64,000 nt of DNA from contig JADJYV010000004.1 of the NCBI GenBank assembly GCA_016719575.1, forward strand, positions 1 through 64,000. Reading direction: 5' to 3'. A program made the position numbers and the translations under genes. Of this stretch, positions 32,313-41,001 are shown in pieces. Origin of the DNA: Pseudobdellovibrionaceae bacterium (GTDB taxonomy: Bacteria > Bdellovibrionota > Bdellovibrionia > Bdellovibrionales > Bdellovibrionaceae). The notes beneath the pieces are model-generated. The model did no database searches. It was given only the letters and a program-made list of their open reading frames with translations, and was not told the origin of the DNA. The number at the start of each line of letters is the position of its first letter. Positions within the stretch are counted from its first letter, which is position 1.

Positions 32313-32501
32313 TCAGTCTCCGCTAAAGCCTTCAATGCTTGATTTTAAGTCGCCGAGCTTACCATCAAGGGCCGTTTTAATTTGGCTCTTGAACATCATG
32401 ACAAGAGCGACAACAACAACTAACAAAAGGATGTATTCAGTTGCCCCTTGACCAGCTTGATTTTTAAATAGTTTTTTTGAGAATGATTTAAGAGACTTCA
32501 T
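32313..32501 (-). CDS. flp: Flp/Fap-type major pilin
   Basis: 62 residues from ATG 32501, chosen because AAGGGGGG lies upstream and because it gives a standard leader. The leader KSFSKKLFKNQAG is cut before QGATEYILLLVVVVALVMMF, with Glu at +5 and the adjacent Tyr typical of Flp pilins. The short soluble tail is TALDGKLGDLKSSIEGFSGD. It is the major subunit of the Tad pilus, used for adhesion and, in Bdellovibrio relatives, linked to predation. It is first in the Tad operon, with a sigma-28-like promoter directly upstream. Confidence 0.92.
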   Translation of the reverse strand: MKSLKSFSKKLFKNQAGQGATEYILLLVVVVALVMMFKSQIKTALDGKLGDLKSSIEGFSGD

Positions 32502-32526
32502 AAGATGTATTCCCCCCTTAAAAAGT

Positions 32527-32553
32527 GTATCGGCTAATTTTGGGAAACGCTTA
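32527..32553 (-). promoter_or_regulatory. Sigma-28 (FliA)-like promoter of flp
   Basis: On the minus strand, TAAGCGTT, 11 bases, then GCCGATAC. The -10 element matches the FliA consensus GCCGATAA at 7 of 8 positions and the -35 element matches TAAAGTTT at 5 of 8, with the expected 11-base gap. Transcription would begin about 20 bases upstream of the flp ATG, leaving just the ribosome site. Confidence 0.6.
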
Positions 32554-32624
32554 AGAGAGTGTTGATTTTTTGACAAATTCAGATAAGTGTCTCATACTGG
32601 GATTTTAACAAGGAGACCAAAGTA

Positions 32625-32699
32625 ATGTCTAAGTCACTCGTAGTTCTATACGTTGTCTGTGTGGTGGCGCTTTTCTTAGTAAACGTTGCTGTGAGCTAG
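32625..32699 (+). CDS. 24-residue single-helix membrane peptide
   Basis: ATG 32625 follows AAGGAG with 8 bases between. The product begins MSKSLVVLYVVCVVALFLV and ends NVAVS, essentially one membrane helix with one cysteine. It is divergent from flp. The ribosome site and clean hydrophobic pattern support a real small protein. The function is unknown. Confidence 0.5.
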   Translation: MSKSLVVLYVVCVVALFLVNVAVS

Positions 32700-32791
32700 A
32701 CCTTAGGTCGGGATTGTCTTAGCCCTAGGGCGATAGGTTGAGTAGCTTAACAAATTCAGTTGCGAAAAAGGAACAACTCCATGGGAGCTCT

Positions 32792-33310
32792 TTAATTCCG
32801 CAAGTGATAAATGCTTGGATAATTGCGGCCTTTTTCTTCTGAGTCCATGCCATACCCGACGACGTATCTGTCGTCGATGGTCTTGCCAATATAGTCGGCT
32901 CTTATTGGAAGCTCTCTGCGAGCAGGCTTGTCAAGTAAGGTGACAATTTTTAGAGAGGCCGGCGCAGAAGCGAAGAGGCGATTGCGCAAAAAACTTAGAG
33001 TTCTACCGGTGTCGATTATTTCCTCGACGATGATTACGTGCTTGCCGGCGATATTGACGGAAATATCCTTAACAATTTTAATTGCGCCACCCCGCTCAAC
33101 TGCAGTGACGTAGACAAAGTCTACTTGCTGTGGAAGATCAATCTGTCTCATCAGGTCTGCGGTGAAATGGACAGATCCACGCAGGGGGCAGATAAAAACG
33201 ATTTCTTTTCCTTCATAGTCGTATTCAATGTGCTTTGCAATCTGTTGGACGAGCTCCGCGATCTCTTCGCGATTTAGGAAAGGAGTCATTTCGTCTTTAA
33301 TTTGTCCCAT
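32792..33310 (-). CDS. hpt: Hypoxanthine phosphoribosyltransferase
   Basis: 172 residues, standard length. It joins hypoxanthine or guanine to PRPP in purine salvage, in the cytoplasm. The PRPP-binding loop is VIIVEEIIDTGRTL (consensus EDIIDTG, here EEIIDTG), the early loop is CPLRGSVHF, and the C-terminal substrate region includes YVVGYGMDSEEKGRNYPSIY. The start is ATG 33310. It is on the same strand as the TPR gene upstream, 9 bp away, so the two are probably cotranscribed. Purine salvage matters for an organism feeding on prey nucleotides. Confidence 0.95.
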   Translation of the reverse strand: MGQIKDEMTPFLNREEIAELVQQIAKHIEYDYEGKEIVFICPLRGSVHFTADLMRQIDLPQQVDFVYVTAVERGGAIKIVKDISVNIAGKHVIIVEEIIDTGRTLSFLRNRLFASAPASLKIVTLLDKPARRELPIRADYIGKTIDDRYVVGYGMDSEEKGRNYPSIYHLRN

Positions 33311-33319
33311 ATTTTACCT

Positions 33320-34042
33320 TTACAGTTCGATAGAAGTGATGCCAGCCGCCTGTGCCATCTTTAAATAGCGCAAAGCTTCTGGGTGCTGAGGGTCTCGCAT
33401 CAGCACATTCTCCCATTGCTCTGTTGCTTCTGCAATATTGTTTGAATTGTAGTATATAACCCCGAGCTTTAGGCGAGCTGGAACAAAGTGTGGATAGTCG
33501 CGTATCAATGAGCGAAGATCTTTGATCGCGCGGTCCGATTGCCCCAGTTGAACGTGAACCTCAGCGATTCGCATGGTGATTTCTGCTTTGCGAGATGAAA
33601 GCTTCTGTGCCTTTAGGAGCTGTTCAAGCGCCTCGTTGAATCTTTTGTACTGAAAATAGAGGTCGGCTAATTCTTCGTGCTTCGAAGATAGTTTTTCATC
33701 GATGAAGGGGTCATTTTTACCAGTTCGCTTTTCAAGCAAATTTTGCGCATCGACAAAAACCTGCTTGCCCTCATCATATTTGCCAAGATCGTTCAAAATA
33801 ATAGAGAGGCCAACACTGGCATCGGTATAGGTGGGATCGATCTCAAGAGCCCGCTTAAAGGTTTTGATCGCTTTACTGAACTGGCCTTTGTCATAATAAA
33901 TTGTTGCGAGCATTTGATAAACTTCAGGGTTGCGCGTGCTCTGCAATAGCATTTGCTGCAAGATGGGTTCGACCATTCGGTAGTTGCCATCGATAAAATA
34001 CTCCCGAGCTTCAGAAAGCATGTCTTCGTTAAAAGGCTTCAA
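33320..34042 (-). CDS. Tetratricopeptide repeat protein
   Basis: 240 residues starting with TTG 34042, positioned after AAGGAG. At least five TPR units run through it, for example NPEVYQMLATIYYDKGQFSKA, ITMRIAEVHVQLGQSDRAI and ARLKLGVIYYNSNNIAEATE. No signal peptide is seen, so it is cytoplasmic. It lies 2 bp after the bamD-like gene and before hpt. It is a scaffold for protein contacts; the partner is unknown. Confidence 0.85.
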   Translation of the reverse strand: MKPFNEDMLSEAREYFIDGNYRMVEPILQQMLLQSTRNPEVYQMLATIYYDKGQFSKAIKTFKRALEIDPTYTDASVGLSIILNDLGKYDEGKQVFVDAQNLLEKRTGKNDPFIDEKLSSKHEELADLYFQYKRFNEALEQLLKAQKLSSRKAEITMRIAEVHVQLGQSDRAIKDLRSLIRDYPHFVPARLKLGVIYYNSNNIAEATEQWENVLMRDPQHPEALRYLKMAQAAGITSIEL

Positions 34043-34044
34043 AT

Positions 34045-34779
34045 CTAAATCTCCTTTTCAGCGCGCCGGGCTTCTTCTGAATTTGGAAAGCGCTTCAATA
34101 GCTCATCTCGATATTTTTTTGACTTGGCAGATTCGCCAAGTTTATTTGCTGAATAGGCCGCGCCAAAAAGAGCCTTTTCGTCAAAGCCAAGGCTAGGGTA
34201 TTTGCTTATTAAGCCTTCATAGCGAGGCAAGGAACTGTCGTACATACCGCGTTTAAAATAAAAAAAGGCGATATAGTCCTCTTTACCAGCGAGCATCTTA
34301 AGGGTCTCAAGCTTTTTATCTGCAGCTTCTTTGGCGTATTGAGAGTTGGGATATTGTTTTGCCAGCTCGGTAAAGCTCGCAATCACTTCATGAGCAGTTG
34401 TTAGATCTCGATCGATTGAGCTTGGTAACTGATTAAAATAACTTAGACCGATTCGGAAAACAACGTAGTCAATCTGTGGGTGTTTTGGGTGTAGCCCTCA
34501 AAACGCCTGGCAGCTTATTTGCGCGTCTGGATAAGACTCTTGTTTGAAATATACATCGGCAATTGCTAACTCCGCTCTTGTGGCAAAGTTGCTGTAAGGG
34601 AATTTATTTTTAACTTCGGTATAGCGCCTAAGGGCTTCTTCATAGCGTTCATCTTTGTCGAACTCTTCGGCTATAGAAAAGGCGCCTTCAGGGGTATCGC
34701 TTTTTCTATCCGTTGTTGAACAAGCCAAAAGACCAGGGAAAACCAACATTAATGGGAGAAACTTGAGCATTTTCAGCAT
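34045..34779 (-). pseudogene. bamD: bamD-like outer-membrane assembly lipoprotein interrupted by an in-frame TGA
   Basis: One frame of 244 codons carries a BamD-type protein. It has a lipoprotein leader with lipobox GLLAC, TPR units (RYEEALRRYTEVKNKFPYSN, YPDAQISCQAF), the BamD region LHPKHPQIDYVVFRIGLSYF, and later repeats ending LLKRFPNSEEARRAEKEI. Codon 94, at 34498-34500, is TGA, with protein-like sequence continuing in the same frame on both sides, so this is a nonsense codon and not a frameshift. BamD is a core part of the BAM complex that inserts outer-membrane proteins and is normally essential. Either the base is wrong, the codon is read through, or a second copy exists. An internal ATG at 34386 could start a fragment. 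Confidence 0.8.
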
Positions 34780-34813
34780 AGGACTTGAGTCTAATAAAGG
34801 CCCTTAGTCTAAG

Positions 34814-35677
34814 TCAAAAGGCATTTTTACTAGAAGTTGCCATTAGGCTCTCTTTTTTGACCCAACCGGTAAGGCCGCCTGGGTAGCTAATTTGTATCCA
34901 ATCGTTGGCACTATTTCTGATAATAACTTCAAATCCCGTATACAAATCAAAAAGGGCCGTCTGACCCTCTCCAGGGGCAATTTGAGCCCCGACTTTGTCG
35001 GCAATAATTGTCGCTCGTGGGACTTTGAGGTCATAAGACTTGAGCACGGTCAGGGAAAAAATCACGAAAAATCCGATCAAAAATATAATCCCAACAACCG
35101 GGGGACCGGGCGGGGCTTCTTCAAGAGCAAGAGCTTTGCGACGGCGTCCCAAAAAACGAAGCCAAATGGCTCCGCAACAAAACAAGAAGAGCGCTAAAAG
35201 AAAATGAAAGCTTGCGAGGGAGGCAGAATTCAGAACACTGGAGCGTAATCGCTCATAGGTCTCGATTTGATGAGGGATTTCTTTTACTTCTAACTTTGAG
35301 AGAACAAACTTTAGCGCCGCCCGAGCGGTTTCTTGTGCTGGGTCCGCAGACAGAGCTCGACGTAGCATGGCAATTGAAAGGCCGCTTTTCCCAGATTGAA
35401 AGTAACTTAGGCCGAGGTTTGTTAAGACTTCAGGGTTATCGGGATGTAAGCCGAGAGCCTTATTAAAGTAGGCAATCGCATCTTCGAACTGCTTTCCTTG
35501 GTAGCTCTTTGTGCCAAGGCGGAAGGACTCTTCGAAAGTCATATTTTCTGTTATTTTGGGCATTTCGGCGGGGTGTTCGACGACGGTCGTCGCGACTTGT
35601 GTCGGGGCTGGCGATTCAGCCCAAACAAATGGTAGTAATATTAAGAACGAAAATAAGAGTTTTACTGCTACAGACAT
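34814..35677 (-). CDS. Membrane protein with TPR and SH3 domains (BatE-like)
   Basis: 287 residues. A signal peptide (LLFSFLILLPFVWA) leads to two or three TPR units (residues about 45-125: TKSYQGKQFEDAIAYFNKAL, VLTNLGLSYFQSGKSGLSIA). Two membrane helices follow (about 155-175 and 192-212). A C-terminal SH3-like domain (residues about 220-280) has VGAQIAPGEGQTALFDLYTG and GGLTGWVKKESL. This order resembles BatE of the Bat/MoxR operons, but no BatA, BatB or MoxR gene is nearby. It probably contacts cell wall or periplasmic partners. Confidence 0.8.
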   Translation of the reverse strand: MSVAVKLLFSFLILLPFVWAESPAPTQVATTVVEHPAEMPKITENMTFEESFRLGTKSYQGKQFEDAIAYFNKALGLHPDNPEVLTNLGLSYFQSGKSGLSIAMLRRALSADPAQETARAALKFVLSKLEVKEIPHQIETYERLRSSVLNSASLASFHFLLALFLFCCGAIWLRFLGRRRKALALEEAPPGPPVVGIIFLIGFFVIFSLTVLKSYDLKVPRATIIADKVGAQIAPGEGQTALFDLYTGFEVIIRNSANDWIQISYPGGLTGWVKKESLMATSSKNAF

Positions 35678-35741
35678 GATCGTAAAATTGTACTAAACTA
35701 CCCGAATCAGTCAAATTCAATTACACCAATGGAAGGTAAAA

Positions 35742-37118
35742 ATGAGCTCACTCTTCGGCCAACAAATTGATAACTCCACTAAAATAGAAACTCTAATCAA
35801 AAACCTGGTTACTGAAGTAGAACAAATCAATGCGCAAATTAAAACCGTACAAGGTGCTAGGCCAGAATTTTTGGAAGCTGGAAAAAATTGGATTGATAAA
35901 ACAGGACAGTTCCGTGGTCGTCCCCTACACTACCCCTACGTTGGAACCGGCTCTGGTCGTGGCCCGTTCGTAGAGTTGCAAGACGGAAGCATTAAATTAG
36001 ATTTGATAAATGGGATAGGTATTCACTTGATGGGGCATGGCAATCCACGCGTGATGCAGGCGGCGCTTCGAGGCGCATTATCCGACATAGTCACGCAAGG
36101 AAATTTGCAGCCCAATAAGGAGTATACTATTTTCTCCGAAAAAATTGCCAAGCTGGCTGGCAAAAATAGTCGATTGAAATATGCATGGCTATCCACGTGC
36201 GGCACAATGGCGAATGAAAATGCTCTAAAAATTTCTCGGCAAAAAAATAGTCCTGCGCGAATGGTTATTAGCTTTAAAAATGCATTTGCGGGACGATCAA
36301 CAATGATGGCAGAAGTGACGGATAATCCAGCATATAAGGTTGGATTGCCTGAGTATCACGAGGTTTTACGAGTGCCCTTCTTTGACAAAAACGATCCTGG
36401 TTCCACTGAAAAGGCACTCGCCGCAATGAAGGAAATCTATGCCAAACACGAAAACAATATTTGTGCGTTTGGTTTTGAGCCGATGCTCGGAGAAGGGGGC
36501 TATCAGGCAGCACCTCGTGATTTTTTTATTCCCATGCTTGAGTTTTGTAAAGAAAAGGGGATTGCAGTATGGGCAGATGAAGTGCAAACCTTTACCCGAA
36601 CCGGGGAGCTTTTCGCATTTGAAACCTTAGGAATTGGTCAATATATCGACATATGTACAATTGCGAAGACAGCTCAAGTGGGTGTCACTCTTTACACAGA
36701 AGAGTATAATCCGAAACCTGGACTCATCGCTGGAACCTTTTCTGGGTCTTCCGTTTCCCTACGTGCAGGCTCTGAAATTCTAGATATGCTGCAAGAGGGA
36801 TATTTGGGGCCTAAGGGCCGAATTATGCAAATCCACAAAAAATTTATTTCAATGTTGAACGCTCTTAACTTGGGAAGTTGTAAGGGCAAAGTTCAAGATG
36901 CAGGCGGAATGGGGTTGATGATTGCTTTTACGCCCTTTGACGGTAAAAAAGAGCAAGTCGATGCGTTGTCAAAAAAACTTTTTAGCAATGGGCTTATTTG
37001 TTTTACCTGCGGAAAAGACCCTGTTCGAATTCGCTTTCTTGTTCCGGCCACGATTCAAGATCAAGAAATCGACTTGGCGATCGAGATTGTTGAAAAAACA
37101 ATTCTTGAAGGAGTTTAG
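35742..37118 (+). CDS. Class III PLP-dependent aminotransferase (ornithine/acetylornithine type)
   Basis: 458 residues of the class III aminotransferase fold. PLP marks are Asp279 in WADEVQTFTRTGELFAFE and the Schiff-base Lys309 in ICTIAKTAQ; LINGIGIHLMGHGNPRV near residue 90 is the usual N-terminal motif. It has about 40 extra N-terminal residues compared with ArgD/AstC. Next to astA and astD it would be the succinylornithine transaminase step (AstC role), although lysine or beta-alanine transaminases look alike. The start is ATG 35742 after GGAAGG. The next gene begins directly at its stop. Confidence 0.85.
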   Translation: MSSLFGQQIDNSTKIETLIKNLVTEVEQINAQIKTVQGARPEFLEAGKNWIDKTGQFRGRPLHYPYVGTGSGRGPFVELQDGSIKLDLINGIGIHLMGHGNPRVMQAALRGALSDIVTQGNLQPNKEYTIFSEKIAKLAGKNSRLKYAWLSTCGTMANENALKISRQKNSPARMVISFKNAFAGRSTMMAEVTDNPAYKVGLPEYHEVLRVPFFDKNDPGSTEKALAAMKEIYAKHENNICAFGFEPMLGEGGYQAAPRDFFIPMLEFCKEKGIAVWADEVQTFTRTGELFAFETLGIGQYIDICTIAKTAQVGVTLYTEEYNPKPGLIAGTFSGSSVSLRAGSEILDMLQEGYLGPKGRIMQIHKKFISMLNALNLGSCKGKVQDAGGMGLMIAFTPFDGKKEQVDALSKKLFSNGLICFTCGKDPVRIRFLVPATIQDQEIDLAIEIVEKTILEGV

Positions 37119-38465
37119 TTGGATTTTATTGAGGCTTGTCGCAAATTCATTTCAATAGACAGCACCCCTGCTCATGGCAACAAAGAACTTGCACTATTTG
37201 CGGCAGAGCTTTGCCGCAAATCAGGTTTGTACCTTGATCTCCAAGAAGATTTTATTGGCGATATTGAAAGTCTCAATGTCATTGCCCGACCTCAAGGGGA
37301 TCGTCCGCCACAAGAATTTTTAATGCAAACTCATTTGGACACAGTCGATCCAGGTCCATTTGCTCTTTGGACCGAAACCGGTTGCAATCCCTTTGATGCC
37401 ACGATTATAGATGGCAAGATTTATGGTCTGGGTAGTGCCGACGTAAAGCTCGACTTTTTATGCAAGCTTGAAGCAATTTCAGCCTATGCCAATATCAAAA
37501 ATTGGCGCCTTCCTCCGGTCCTTGTTGCGACTTACGGAGAAGAGATCGGAATGCAAGGCGCGCTTCGCCTCATCCGTAAAAACAAGGTTAATGCAAAACT
37601 GGGTTTGATCGGCGAGCCCAGTGATTTAAAGTTAATTAGCGCGGCGAAGGGCTTCGCCTCTGTCGAAATTCGAATTCCATTTACTGAAGAAGAAGTCCGA
37701 TATCGCCAAGAGCATAATTTAAAAGAGAGCACATCCACCCAGAGTAAACTATTTACAGGCAAGGCGGCGCATTCCTCTATGCCTCATTTAGGTGAGAGCG
37801 CTGTCCTTAAAATGTTGGAGTATCTAGAGCAAATGCCAGACTCTGTTACCTTGATGGAAATTGACGGTGGTGTGAACTATAACTCGGTTCCTGGACATGC
37901 TCTTCTTGAGATAGATGTGGTGTCGAGCACCTCAAAGCCAATTATAAAAAAAATCATGACAATAAGTAGACAGATTAAGACTCTCGAAAAAGAATTCAAA
38001 AAATTTTTGGATAGTGACTTTTTTCCGCCGCACCCGACATTGAACATTGGGCTTGTTCGAACATATCAAGACCATATTTTGATAGCAGGCACCTGTCGCA
38101 TTCCCCCGATGATTTCAAACGAAACCTACGAGGCATGGATGTCTCACCTTCACTCTGTTTGCAACGAAAACGGTTCTCATTTCCGAGTGACCGACTACAA
38201 AAAGCCATTTCGCACGAAGGAAACGTCAGATTTCGTAGTTGCATGCCAGGCTGAACTGAGGGCTTTGGGTCTCGATGACAAACCACAGACCCAGCCCTCT
38301 ACAAACGAAGCCAGTATTTTTTCTAGAACAGGGATTGAGTGCTTATGTTTTGGGCCAGGGAAACGCGAAGGAAACGTGCACACGCCAACGGAACATGTGG
38401 TGATCGAAGACCTTCATAAGGCTGTTGAATTTTATAAGCGTGCAATAGAAAGGTTTTGTTTATGA
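37119..38465 (+). CDS. M20-family metallopeptidase / N-deacylase (ArgE/DapE-like)
   Basis: 448 residues starting with TTG 37119, directly after the aminotransferase stop, with GGAG 8 bases upstream. The M20 metal ligands and active site are visible: QTHLDTVDPG (His, Asp), GLGSADVKLD, TYGEEIGMQG (Glu-Glu), IGEPSDLK, the dimerisation-domain segment FTGKAAHSSMPHLG, and the last His in GNVHTPTEHV. M20 enzymes of this type remove acyl groups from amino acids. In this operon it could desuccinylate succinylglutamate or succinylornithine in place of AstE; that is inference. It overlaps astA by 4 bases. Confidence 0.87.
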   Translation: MDFIEACRKFISIDSTPAHGNKELALFAAELCRKSGLYLDLQEDFIGDIESLNVIARPQGDRPPQEFLMQTHLDTVDPGPFALWTETGCNPFDATIIDGKIYGLGSADVKLDFLCKLEAISAYANIKNWRLPPVLVATYGEEIGMQGALRLIRKNKVNAKLGLIGEPSDLKLISAAKGFASVEIRIPFTEEEVRYRQEHNLKESTSTQSKLFTGKAAHSSMPHLGESAVLKMLEYLEQMPDSVTLMEIDGGVNYNSVPGHALLEIDVVSSTSKPIIKKIMTISRQIKTLEKEFKKFLDSDFFPPHPTLNIGLVRTYQDHILIAGTCRIPPMISNETYEAWMSHLHSVCNENGSHFRVTDYKKPFRTKETSDFVVACQAELRALGLDDKPQTQPSTNEASIFSRTGIECLCFGPGKREGNVHTPTEHVVIEDLHKAVEFYKRAIERFCL

Positions 38466-39499
38466 GCTTCATTATAAGAGCCGTTCAGCATGACGACTTG
38501 ACACAGCTGGTAGACTTGGCAAAGCAGTTTTCACTGCTAAATTTGCCTGGGGATCGAAAGGTGCTCAGCCAAAAAATCGATCGAAGCGAGCAGTCATTTG
38601 CTGGGAAGTTGTCCAAAGATCATGCTGAGTATTTATTTGTGATTGAGGACGTTGAAGAAAAAATGATTGTTGGTAGTTCGCTTGTTATTGCAAAGCACGG
38701 AAGCGATGAAGTCCCGCATTGCTTTTTTAAAATTCTTAAAAGGGATATGTTTAGTCAGGACTTGGGTGTCGGCTTTATACATCAAGTCCTTCGTTTTCAA
38801 CTCGATTTTGACGGGCCGACTGAAATTGGCGGTCTATTGGTGGATCGCGCTTATCGCCGTCGCCCAGAGAGGCTTGGCAAACAAATAAGTCTTTCTCGGT
38901 TTGTATATATGGCGTTACATCCAGAGCGATTTGAAAGTCGGATTTTATGCGAGCTAACTCCCCCATTGACAGAAGAGGGGCGGAGTGAATTTTGGGAAGC
39001 TCTCGGTAGAAGGTTTACGGGCCTGCCTTATCAAGAGGCGGATATGTTGAGCCAAAGCCACAAAGAGTTTATCGAAAGCCTTTTTCCAAAGGACGATATT
39101 TATTTAGCGTTGCTAGATGCCAAAGCGCGATTAGTTCTTGGGCGAGTCGGTGAGGCAACGAAACCGGCGCAACACCTCTTGGAAAGTATTGGCTTTGAGT
39201 ATTTAGAAGAGGTTGACCCCTTTGACGGCGGCCCACACTATGGAGCGATAACGCAGGAGATTTTACCAATCAGTCTTGGTAAAAAATTAAAGATCCAAGA
39301 ATTTAAAGATCCTGTATATAAAGATCAGGGAATGATTGGAACAGGTGGGGAAGTCTTTAAAGCGGCGTTGGTTTCTTACGAAATGCGTGGCGATCAGGTT
39401 GCGATTCCAAAGAAAATTCGAGAAGCTATCGGTGCCGAAGTCGGCGACGAAGTCTTTATTGCGCCATTTAATTATGCAAAGAGAAAGGAACAAACATGA
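38462..39499 (+). CDS. astA: Arginine N-succinyltransferase
   Basis: 345 residues from ATG 38462. It transfers succinyl from succinyl-CoA to the alpha-amino group of arginine, the first step of the AST degradation pathway. Family marks are the N-terminal FIIRAVQHDDLTQLVDLA, LGRRFTGLPYQEADMLSQ, SLFPKDDIYLALL, and EVDPFDGGPHYGA near residue 260. The length matches AstA. It is translationally coupled on both sides by ATGA overlaps. Confidence 0.93.
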   Translation: MSFIIRAVQHDDLTQLVDLAKQFSLLNLPGDRKVLSQKIDRSEQSFAGKLSKDHAEYLFVIEDVEEKMIVGSSLVIAKHGSDEVPHCFFKILKRDMFSQDLGVGFIHQVLRFQLDFDGPTEIGGLLVDRAYRRRPERLGKQISLSRFVYMALHPERFESRILCELTPPLTEEGRSEFWEALGRRFTGLPYQEADMLSQSHKEFIESLFPKDDIYLALLDAKARLVLGRVGEATKPAQHLLESIGFEYLEEVDPFDGGPHYGAITQEILPISLGKKLKIQEFKDPVYKDQGMIGTGGEVFKAALVSYEMRGDQVAIPKKIREAIGAEVGDEVFIAPFNYAKRKEQT

Positions 39500-41001
39500 C
39501 ACAGGTTATTTCGTTTCAGGCTAAAGGAGATTTTATTTCCGGGCGCTTTGTTCCTGTAGAAAAGGGAGATGGCGAGTTCAAAGATATCAGTCCGGCAGAT
39601 CTGACGGATCATATAATGACGGTTAAATTTAAATATGATCATGTCGATGAGGCCTGCCAGGCAGCAAAAAAAGCTTTTTTACCGTGGGCGAAACTGAGCA
39701 TCGATGAGAGAAAAAAATATCTTCTGCGCTTAAAGGAGGTTTTTGATACTCATGCAGAGCAAATGGCTCAACTCATTGCACGCGATACAGGAAAAGCTCT
39801 TTGGGATTCGCTGACCGAAGCTAAAAATCTAGGAAATAAAATTGATATTACGCTAAACCATTCGCTGCAGCTAATTAAAGAGAACCACCTCGAAAATGTA
39901 CTGCCAGGTGTTGAGGGGGTTATTCGTTATAAAGCGCGTGGGGTGATGGCAATTTTGGGTCCTTTTAATTTTCCGGCTCATTTACCAAATGGTCATTTGG
40001 TCCCCGCGTTAATCGCTGGAAATACAGTTGTATTTAAGCCCTCAGAACAAACTCCGGCAGTAGGGCAGTTTATGGCTGAACTCATTGAAAAAGTAGGGTT
40101 CCCTCCAGGCGTTTTTAATTTGGTTCAAGGAGACGGAGAAACTGGACGTCGTCTGTCGGCTAACGAAAATGTTGATGGCGTTCTTTTTACTGGATCATAT
40201 GAAGTCGGTCTTAAAATAAAGCAAGAAACGATGAGCCACTATTGGAAAATATTAGCGCTTGAAATGGGCGGCAAAAATGCCACGGTTGTCTGGGATGACT
40301 CTGATATTGATAAAGCGATCTATGAGACCCTAATTGGTTCTTTTTTAAGCACTGGTCAAAGATGTTCCTGTACAAGTCGAATTATTGTTCATGATAAAAT
40401 TGCCGATCAGTTTACCGAACGTTTTTACCAGGCGGCGAAAAAATTAACCATTGGGCATTGGAGCGAAAATCCGTTTATGGGACCGTTGATCAACGGAGCC
40501 GCGGTCGAAAAATACATTCGATTTCAAGAGATTGCAAATCGTGAAGGTTGCGAGTCGATGATGCGCGGAAAGGCTCTGGATCTAAAACACAAGGGTTACT
40601 ATGTTACCCCAAGTATTCATCTGGTCCCGAGGTTTGATCCGAAATCAGTTTATCAGAAGAGCGAGATATTTGGACCCAATGTCGCCATTTATAAGAGCGC
40701 AAATTTTGACGAAACACTGAATATCGTAAACTCAACTGGTTATGGTCTCGTCATGGCGTTATTTTCAAAAAACCGCGAATTATATGAAGAAGCGCTGTTA
40801 AAAGCTCGCGTTGGCCTGCTAAATTGGAACCGAACAACAAATGGCGCAAGCTCGAAGCTCCCTTTTGGCGGGATGGGAAAATCTGGAAATGACCGACCTT
40901 CAGCGGATTTTGCTATTCAATATTGTACGGTACCTGTTGCGAGCCTAGAAGATCCAACGCCTTTTGATAAGGCTAAAGTCTTGCCGGGTGTGAGTTTATG
41001 A
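39496..41001 (+). CDS. astD: Succinylglutamate semialdehyde dehydrogenase
   Basis: 501 residues of the aldehyde dehydrogenase superfamily. Catalytic Cys290 is in STGQRCSCTSR, general base Glu256 is in LEMGGKN, the NAD-binding loop is FTGSYEVG, and LGPFNFPAHLPNGHLVPAL is characteristic of AstD. It oxidises N-succinylglutamate semialdehyde with NAD+, the fourth AST step. It overlaps astA by 4 bases and mltG by 4 bases. Length and linkage to astA support the assignment over other dehydrogenases. Confidence 0.9.
   Translation: MTQVISFQAKGDFISGRFVPVEKGDGEFKDISPADLTDHIMTVKFKYDHVDEACQAAKKAFLPWAKLSIDERKKYLLRLKEVFDTHAEQMAQLIARDTGKALWDSLTEAKNLGNKIDITLNHSLQLIKENHLENVLPGVEGVIRYKARGVMAILGPFNFPAHLPNGHLVPALIAGNTVVFKPSEQTPAVGQFMAELIEKVGFPPGVFNLVQGDGETGRRLSANENVDGVLFTGSYEVGLKIKQETMSHYWKILALEMGGKNATVVWDDSDIDKAIYETLIGSFLSTGQRCSCTSRIIVHDKIADQFTERFYQAAKKLTIGHWSENPFMGPLINGAAVEKYIRFQEIANREGCESMMRGKALDLKHKGYYVTPSIHLVPRFDPKSVYQKSEIFGPNVAIYKSANFDETLNIVNSTGYGLVMALFSKNRELYEEALLKARVGLLNWNRTTNGASSKLPFGGMGKSGNDRPSADFAIQYCTVPVASLEDPTPFDKAKVLPGVSL

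Noticed and set aside
34386..34440. Frameshift as the cause of the split bamD-like gene
   Set aside because: The two halves are in the same frame (start-to-start distance of 393 bases), so the interruption is a single TGA codon and not an indel.
36023..36889. Minus-strand frames inside the aminotransferase gene
   Set aside because: They are shadows of a well-supported plus-strand gene with full catalytic motifs.
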